This document shows, piece after piece, positions 56,923-64,000 of a stretch of DNA of 64,000 nt (position 1 is the stretch's first letter; each line of letters starts with the position of its first letter). The notes under the pieces were generated by a model. It was not told the DNA's origin. It worked only from the letters and a program-made list of their open reading frames with translations, and made no database searches. Where the stretch lies: the NCBI GenBank assembly GCA_032821775.1, contig JAVLRN010000008.1:1550001-1614000 (forward strand). The letters run 5' to 3'. This DNA is from Sanguinoderma infundibulare. Its lineage: Eukaryota; Basidiomycota; Agaricomycetes; Polyporales; Polyporaceae. A program made the position numbers and the translations under genes.

Positions 56923-59099
56923 ATGGCTCTCAATCCCTTGCTCGTTGCCTCTCAATGGCTTTCCCAGTGCTCCTCTGCTCTGCGTGACGTTGACCCGAGC
57001 GCGTTTACGAACCTCTTCCTCCCCAGTGGCTGGTTGCGGGATGTCCTCGTCTTCACGTGGGACATCCGCTCCCTCGCAGGCCGCGAGAAGATCGCGTCGT
57101 ATGTCGCCAACCGCCTTCTCGACGCCCATATCACAGACGTGAGGCTCAACGAGACGGCGGATCTCGCACCGCGGACCTACAAGGCACACTCGTCCCTGGA
57201 TTCCCTCGGCGTCGAGTTCGCGTTCACGTTCGAGTGCCACCACGGTCACGGGCGCGCCTATGGTAGGCTCGAGCGGGACGCTGACGGCGTGTATCGAGCG
57301 TTCACCCTCATGACACAATTGGACGATCTGCGGGGCCATGAAGAGGTCGGGACGCTTCCATGGCGGGATGATGTGACGGGGATCTCGGGGCGGGACATGC
57401 AGAAGGATTACCAGGACTGGGTCCGAAGCGTGGAGGCAAACCCTCACGTCATCATCGGTGAGCTCCCCCGTGACATGCCGCGCTACGCTGGCTCATCGAA
57501 GTTTCCTATCCCAGTCGGCGCCGCTCAGACCGGTGTCCAGATCGCTGCCCGCTTTAATCAGATGAACATACCTACGCTGGTCATCGAGCGCGAGGCCCGC
57601 GTTGGTGATACCTGGAGAAAGCGCTACCCTACGCTGACCCTCCACACCGTTCGTCGGCATCATAGCCGTGAGCAGCGTCCAGCTGTAGACTTGTACTGTC
57701 GCAACTGACATATTTGGACTAGTGCTTTACCAACCTTTTCCATCCAACTGGCCAGAATTCACACCTCGCGACAAGCTCGCCGACTGGCTCGAGCACTATG
57801 CCTCCATCCAAGACCTCATCGTCTGGACAAACTCGGAGCTCAAGCCACGTCCGACGTACAACACCGAAGATCACCGTTGGGACGTCACCGTCATCCGCAA
57901 CGGAGTCGAGGTTAAGCTCCGCCCCGCCCACATCGTTCTCGCGACGGGCACGCTAGGACGGCCCGTCATCCCCGACGTCCCCAACATGGAAGGCTTCCAA
58001 GGCCGGGTCGTGCACTCCTCCCGGTTCCCGGGCGGCGCTCTGTTCGAGGGAAAGCACGCGGTCGTGGTCGGGGCCGGCAACAGCTCGATCGACGTCTGCC
58101 AGGACCTCGCGCTCAAGAACGCGGCGTCGGTCACGATGGTCCAGCGCTCGCGGTCGTGCGTCATGTCGCGCGACCTCATCTGCGCCGAGCTCAGGAAGCA
58201 ATTTCCAGAAGACGTTCCACTCGACGTCGTCGACTTCAGGCTTCAGTCCATGACGCTTGGGTTGATGAGGAAGCTGGCGATCGAGCACCAGGACGCGGTA
58301 TGGGAATCGCACAAGGAGCTGCACGCCAAATTGCGCAAGGGAGGGGTCAACTGCGACTTGGGACCCGTGGGACAGGGTGTGATGTCGCTGGTCTACGAGA
58401 GACTTGGAGGTGGGCTAATTATCTGTGTCTACTTCTTGACCGAGAGCTGAATTGTTCGCTACAGGATACTGTGAGTATGCGCCCTAATTCTGTCCGAGTG
58501 GAACTGATCAGAAAGCACCACTAGGGATGGACAAGGGCGGCGCCGATCTGATTGAGGACGGGAGAATCAAGGTTAAGAGCGGCCTGTCTCTCCAGCGTTT
58601 CACGAAGAACGGTCTGGTGCTCAGCGACGGCACGGAGCTTCCCGCCGAGGTCGTCGTCTTTGCGTAAGTGCGAATTACGTTTACGCGATGGCGATCGTCG
58701 CTTACTTCGTCTCGGATAAGCACCGGATATATCAAGATGCGCGAGACCAACATCGAGGTGTTTGGTCAGGACGTCATCGATCAGACGGACGAAGTCTATG
58801 GACTAGACAGCGAAGGCGAGCTCAACGGCAGCTATCGTCCCTGTGGATATCCTGGGGTTTGTCTCTTCTCACCGTCTCCGCGGGACTACGAAGCTCAACT
58901 GAGACGCTGCAGCTCTGGTTCGCCTCTGGTGACTTTTCCATCTCACGGTTCCTGTCGAAAGCATTGGTGCGTAAATCATTTCAGACAAGCTTCCAACCAT
59001 CTCACCTTGTCGACTCTTGGCCCTTGGGGGACATAGGCTATGCAAATTAAGGCAATTGAGCTCGGTATGATGCCGAACGACGGCCGTCGGTATGTCTGA
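56923..59099 (+). CDS. FMO-like flavin monooxygenase with NTF2-like N-terminal domain, 590 aa
   Basis: FAD- and NAD(P)H-dependent monooxygenase. Exons: 56923-57457, 57515-57667, 57723-58409, 58465-58470 (six bases), 58525-58663, 58721-58856, 58913-58966, 59037-59099; 590 residues in frame. Residues 1-170 resemble an NTF2/SnoaL-like fold (FTFECHHGHGRAYGRLERDA, YRAFTLMTQLDDLRGHEE), a known fungal fusion. The FAD motif is VGAAQTG (about 179-185), with Ala in place of the middle Gly of GxGxxG. The FMO motif is FQGRVVHSSRF (about 321). The NAD(P) motif is VVVGAGNSSIDV (about 346). The ATG motif is VVFATGYI. The C-terminus has LWFASGDFSISRFLSKAL and IKAIELGMMPNDGRR. Substrate unknown. Confidence 0.9.
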
Positions 59100-60468
59100 A
59101 CGACATATGATACGCTGATATATGTCGAAACGTACGAGTTTCCTATTCAATCGCTTGTATGTACATCTCCACACCGGCCACAGTGGCACGCCGTAATAAC
59201 CACCGCAAAATGAGACATCGGGGTTCAATGATTCGCAGTCCAACTTGCGGTTCATAACTGGTACCCATCTGTCGGAAAAATCCGGCGCAGTCCAAAATCA
59301 GATAGCCACCATGCCCGACGTTGTCGTCAGTGTCACTCCAAGCTGCCAGCACCTTCGGCTTGAAGGATTGCCTCGACTGCCTGCTTATAACTCTGCGACC
59401 TACGACATCCTATTCATGGACTTTGTTGCATTTTGCAACGTTCAAGCCTTCAAACTCTATTGCCAAGACGCTGCATACGCCATCCGTCGGCGCTCCGTGC
59501 CACCTGCCAATATAACTACCGTTCGGACTCAGAGTGCTTAGTCGAGTAAGTCTGACTCACCTCCCCGGTTCCATTACTGTGCTGAAATAACGACGCTTCT
59601 TGTGGATATCAGGCGCCCTTTTCCAAGGCGATCCTGGACAAGGGTCTCCGGTATCGGCGGAGGTAGCGTCATCCGATACATTTCCTTCCGCTATGCACCC
59701 TCGGCGCCATGACGCAAGCCCCATATCTACTCTGTCGAGTCTTGTTCCTCGTTCCTGACTAGCAAATCACCACTACACAAGCAGAGCGTGACGCGCTGGC
59801 GATCAGGCGACTTCCCGCCCTCCGCGCGCCATTCATGGACGGGCGGCTAGGGACACCTCTCATCACCATATCATTCACGTCGAGCGGGACGCTACGATCC
59901 CTGCCAGGAACAGTGAGTTGTTCCCTTGCGTATGCTTTCCAACAGAGTGAAAAACTGATCATACGATTGCCAAGGTATGGGCACCTGATCCGCCTAATAA
60001 CTAGAAGGCCCCGACAAGTTTGACATGGAGGACCTTGGATCCTGCAATGATCGCCCCGGAACGTTTGTCTGCGGGTTGGTCGGGCCCGATAGTGATCATA
60101 GCCGCCTTCTCCCTTCCGATATTCTCGAGGGTCGATACTCCTGACGACCGTAGCGTAGGTCGGAATGCTTGGTGTTTTCATGAAATTTGCGCTGATCAGT
60201 ACCCGAGGTCATAGTTGCCGCTCAACTATCTGCCATGCGCTGTTTCGGCATGGATCCAATCTTCTCCTACCCGTCCAACCGAGTGTCAACCCTCCGTGGT
60301 TATCGAAGGCAAGGGGATGTTGCATATTTAGCGAGTTTGTCCCTGAAATTGCCATGGCATGGGCACTAACATTTTTGAGCAACTTCCTTGTCAGCGTCGG
60401 GGCTTCCGCGACTTTTGCCTGAGTAAAAGTACCAGGCGTGCTCCGTGTTGCACTCCCCCGACTCGCCA
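59100..60468. other. Spacer between tandem monooxygenase copies
   Basis: About 1.37 kb. A 140-codon minus-strand frame at 59759-60181 has no domain and low likelihood. The last 200 bases should be the old promoter of the second copy. Confidence 0.4.
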
Positions 60469-61865
60469 TGTCCTCCGATCCTGTTCTCATATCCTCTCAA
60501 TGGCATTCCCAGTGGTCTGCTGCACTGGGTGATGCTGACACGAGGGCCTTCGCTGACCTCTTCCTTCCTAACGGCTGGCTCCGAGACATGTATCACGGAA
60601 GTGAGCCTTGATGACACGCCGGAGCTCGCGCCTCGCACCTACCAGGCGCACATGTCTCAGGAGCTTGGGGTCGAGTTCGCGTTCACGAGTGCGAGCACGG
60701 CCACGGGCGTGCTCCCCGGGCCTGTCGTTTGGCTCCCGACGCCGACGGTGTCCACCGCGCTTTCACCGTGTTGACCACGTTGGGTGACCTCCGAGGGCAC
60801 GAAGAGCTCAGCACGCTCCCGTGGCGGGATGATATCACAGGAGTGCCCGGGAGAGATATGCAGAAGGATTACGCAGACTTGGTTCGAAGCGTTGAAGCGA
60901 ACCATACGTCGTCATCGGTGAGTGTTCTAGTGATACGGCTTTCGGGCGGCTTTCCCTGATGAGGTGCCGCTCGACGTAGCGGACTTCAGGTTCTGTTCCT
61001 ACTCGATCGGCCTGATGAAGAAGATGGCGATCGACACCTAGGACTCGGCTTGGAAGGCTAACAAGGAAGTGCACGAGAAATTGCGCAAGGGTGGCGTCAG
61101 CGTCGACTTAGCCTTTCGGAAGGACAAGGCGCCTACCCGATGGTGTTTGAACGGCTCGGAGGTGAGTGCTATGTTTGCATGATAGTAGGTCTGTAAGCTT
61201 TGAAACGGCTTCGCTCTAGGATACTGTTAGTAGCTCTGAATGTTAACAAAGTAGGAGTCGCTCACGTATGACGCATCCAGGGATGGACAAGGGTGGTGCC
61301 GACCTGATCGCAGATGGCAGTATCAAAGTCAAGAGTAGCGTCTCCCTCCAACGCTTCACCAAGAGCAGTGTCATTCTGAGCGACGGGACGGAACTCCCTG
61401 CGGACCTCGTCGTCTTTGCGTGAGTGCAGACCATGCGATCGTACGAGGCTTGAAGGTTGAAGGCTCACCACATATTTACCTGACTGCAGCACGGGATATG
61501 TCCATATCCGCGAAACCAACATGAAGCTGTTGGGCGAGGACGTCATCAACCAGACCGATGAAGTGTCCGGACTCGACGACGAAGGGGAGATCAAGGGCAG
61601 TTATCGTCCATCCGGGCACCCGGGCGTGCGTCTGCCTTCACCGTGTCTCGCGTGCTGATTATGCTGACATCCACTCGGCGCAGTTGTGGTTCGCTACGGG
61701 TGACTTTTTCACGTCTTGTTGTCTGTCGAAACCATTGGTAAGCACAGTCCCACCCTCCAAGATATGCATATCGTGGCCTCATTCATCTTCTCTGGCAACC
61801 AGGCGCTGCAAATCAAGGCGATTGAGCTCGGTATGATGCCGAACGACGGGCGTCGGCTGGTCTGA
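60469..61865 (+). pseudogene. FMO-like monooxygenase pseudogene (tandem copy)
   Basis: Second copy of the gene at 56923-59099. It starts MSSDPVLISSQWHSQWSAAL and keeps PNGWLRDM. A deletion of about 30 codons at 60588-60600 shifts the frame before ITEVSLDDTPELAPRTY. Exon 1 continues with DLRGHEELSTLPWRDDITG and ends near 60915. All of exon 2 and most of exon 3, carrying both the FAD and NAD(P) motifs, are deleted; sequence resumes at VPLDVADFRF (about 60960). A TAG at 61039-61041 interrupts the frame (AIDT, stop, DSAWKANKEV). The six-base exon (61220-61225) and the last four exons remain recognisable, ending MMPNDGRRLV at 61865. No active enzyme can be made. Confidence 0.9.
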
Positions 61866-63006
61866 GTGGCAGGATATGGAGAAGAGCTGCGCTCTCGGTC
61901 TGTCAAATGTACAATTCAATCTCTCACTGGCTGAAACAAGTTGTTTCCACCCCCGTCGCGGCGGCAATGGGTATGGGTGTGAGAAACCGACAAGGTCCGA
62001 TGCTGCTGGCGTGCGACGGCTTCAAGATTAAGTACCACACGTGGCGAGCCTGTTTGCTTAAGGTACGCTCATGTCAAAAAGTGTCCAAGTCGCGTCTGTC
62101 AACTTCCTTGTCACTCCGACACCACCTTGATTCTTAGTCGGACCACGGTGCTGTGCCAGTGACTCCATATGACGTGCGCTGCTCGACAAGTATTCATTGC
62201 CACCGTTTCTCAGCTTCTACCCCCATTCTGTCCTCCAAGCCGCAGAACTAGCCTCTTATCACACAAGCAAGGACATTGCTCACGTCCCACAGCTGGTCGC
62301 ATGCAATGAGAAATGATGCACGACCGCACCATATCCCCGTCTGACCTCTCCGCGCCCGGTCGACCTTTATCCTGGATCGATCATGATCATTCTCCCTCGG
62401 CTCGCCCATATGATGGAACGATAGGCCTGTTCTTCGGACTGAGAGGCACCTACCGCACGATCGACTTACGAAATGGCCCTCGTATCCCCGCACGGCCACA
62501 CCGTGCGACCCCCTATGAAATGGTCCTGGATGCCACAAGAAGACGATATGCTACATACTTTACAGAACAGATAACGGTCAACATCGCCCACAGCCCTGAG
62601 AATAGATCCGGAAAATCTGATGCCCTGTAAATAGAGAGGTAATGCGGTTTTGCTGCGACGGGAGCGACGGAGTGGGGAGGGGATGCAAGTACATGGGGGA
62701 CAACTCGGAGATGCGTAGCGTAAGGAGGTATATGTCGTGGGTATAATTGTCAGATGATGCCGGGCGTCGTGTGAGAGCGAGCGTGCGGAATGCGTCGTGC
62801 CATGTGCGATGAGAGCAATGGGTAATACTGTCACCCGCAATCGAATGGTACAAGATAAGGGAAGAAAAGAAGAGGGAAGCGTGCACACAGCGAGCGCGAA
62901 GGCGACGACGAAGATGATGCGAGAGATAGCAACGACGATCGAACAAGGATTGCGGGGGAGAATCTAGAAGCCCGAAGCGAGCCGCGACGGTGCATTGAGT
63001 ATTCAG
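61866..63006. other. Intergenic, no gene seen
   Basis: Between the monooxygenase pseudogene and the 3' end of the last gene. Frames at 62466-62946 (-) are CT-rich strings without domains, probably the 3' untranslated region of the last gene. Confidence 0.4.
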
Positions 63007-64000
63007 TCAAGCAGGATACCACTGCCCCTGCGGTGGGGCGTACCCCGATACAGGCGCCATGTACCCGTTCCCGGCGTGGTTGTACTGCGCCCAAGCACCA
63101 CCGTTCGTCTGCATCCCATGCGGACCAGACAGATCGCCGCTCGGATGCCCCACCACATGATACACCGGATACCCCATTTCCTGCGCGTGCTGGGGGTGCG
63201 CCGGGGCCAGAGCGGGGTAGAACTGCTCCTGGGGTGCGGGTGCGGGTGCGGGTACGGCTGCAGGGATGCTCGGTACGTATGACGGGCTGGACAGCGCCGG
63301 GACGGCCGAGTGGATGGCCGGCGTCATGCTCGCTTGCATGGCCCCGGAGCGGATCGCCTCCTCGAAGTGCGCGTTGACGATCGCCTCGTACTCGGGCGTG
63401 ACGACGAACGGCTGGTCATCGCCGCTGTCGTTCATCGGCGCGGAGAGCGAGCCAGGAGGCGACGTTGAGGAGCTGCTCGCTGGGGAGCTGCCGTAGGCGT
63501 AATCGCTGCCGACGAGCGAGGGCGTCGGGGGCGACGTCTGGTATGAGCGCGATGCATCGCTATAGGAGGACGAGGCGGTGTGTGTTGGGCTTGGATCGGA
63601 GGAAGCGGGAGACATCGCGACGGAGCCGTGTTGGTACCACGCTGTGGCATTATTGGCATAGTACGCAGCATTGAGACTGGTGTCGGACATCATGGCTGAT
63701 TGGGCTACCACCATGTAGGCAGCGCGAGGATCGGTCGCGAATTGGCCACCGGCGGATGCCAGACGCTCTTTCATCACGAAGTCGGGTAAACGGGGAGTCA
63801 TGGACGCTAGGCTCTGAAGCGCAGCGGCTGTACCGGGGGATGTGGCGGTGGTAGGCGAAGAAGGAGTAGACGAGACAAGGGGAGCTATAGGTAGCCAAGG
63901 CCCTCGTCTGCGCGCACGACGATCCTCGTTGCTCGTCCTTGCCACGAGGGGGTTCGACGGAAGTTGATCAACCGAATGACGTCTGGGGGGAGGTATCTGT
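63007..64000 (-). CDS. 3' part of a Pro/Ser/Ala/Tyr-rich protein (5' end beyond the window)
   Basis: The frame is open from the right edge to a stop at 63007, about 331 residues. It begins PPRRHSVDQLPSNPLVARTS and continues with basic RRARRRGPWLP. Then come Ser/Thr/Pro stretches with several YxY and SDY patches, FVVTPEYEAIVNAHFEEAIR (the only helix-like piece), Ala-Pro repeats and a Gly/Tyr/Gln/Met-rich end (YHVVGHPSGDLSGPHGMQ, GYAPPQGQWYPA). The composition is like disordered activation regions of fungal transcription factors, but no DNA-binding domain is in view. It might lie upstream, outside the window. Confidence 0.65.
   Translation of the reverse strand, partial: QIPPPRRHSVDQLPSNPLVARTSNEDRRARRRGPWLPIAPLVSSTPSSPTTATSPGTAAALQSLASMTPRLPDFVMKERLASAGGQFATDPRAAYMVVAQSAMMSDTSLNAAYYANNATAWYQHGSVAMSPASSDPSPTHTASSSYSDASRSYQTSPPTPSLVGSDYAYGSSPASSSSTSPPGSLSAPMNDSGDDQPFVVTPEYEAIVNAHFEEAIRSGAMQASMTPAIHSAVPALSSPSYVPSIPAAVPAPAPAPQEQFYPALAPAHPQHAQEMGYPVYHVVGHPSGDLSGPHGMQTNGGAWAQYNHAGNGYMAPVSGYAPPQGQWYPA

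Noticed and set aside
59759..60181. 140-codon minus-strand frame between the monooxygenase copies
   Set aside because: No domain, no splice context, biased towards Arg/Ser; likely chance.

Overview
The window looks like gene-dense genomic DNA from a basidiomycete, most likely a mushroom-forming Agaricomycete. Almost every gene is cut by many introns of about 50-70 bases with GTNNGT donors. There are tandem DUF6533-type membrane protein genes, a large F-box family and typical fungal housekeeping genes. Exon joins below were read by hand and kept only where splice sites, reading frame and family similarity agree. No RNA gene, intact transposon or CRISPR array was recognised.

Layout. 0-8 kb: the 3' end of a Ser/Gln-rich gene, then two DUF6533-type genes (- strand, one damaged) around a frameshifted F-box pseudogene. 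8.4-17.6 kb: four-exon and five-exon housekeeping-type genes on the - strand, namely SUMO, a 988-aa coiled-coil/disordered protein and a 1097-aa multi-pass membrane protein. 19.4-24.5 kb: a truncated F-box pseudogene back to back with an intact F-box gene, remnants of an unrecognised gene, and a small gene of unknown function. 25-28.3 kb: a Cys-rich GPI-type surface protein and a nine-exon short-chain dehydrogenase. 28.8-37.2 kb: a conserved core with FAB1-type PtdIns3P 5-kinase, cyclophilin H and DIB1 (divergent from cyclophilin H), and a DUF2470 membrane protein. 37.5-49.1 kb: three more F-box genes, a second copy of the unrecognised remnant, an intronless gene and a chimeric pseudogene. 49.7-52.6 kb: an 11-exon copper amine oxidase. 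53.6 kb: a broken copy of the small 24-kb gene. 56.9-61.9 kb: an FMO-like monooxygenase and its broken tandem copy. 63-64 kb: the 3' part of a Pro/Ser/Ala-rich protein that runs off the window.

The main theme is a stable housekeeping core interleaved with a rapidly duplicating and decaying set. The F-box proteins share an N-terminal coiled coil, F-box, leucine-rich body and acidic tail. The DUF6533 genes, the small 24-kb family and the 23/37-kb remnant family are also duplicated. An amine-oxidase fragment has been copied and joined in frame to an F-box 3' end. FAB1 would make PtdIns(3,5)P2 at endosome/vacuole membranes. DIB1 and cyclophilin H both belong to the U4/U6.U5 tri-snRNP and appear to share one promoter.
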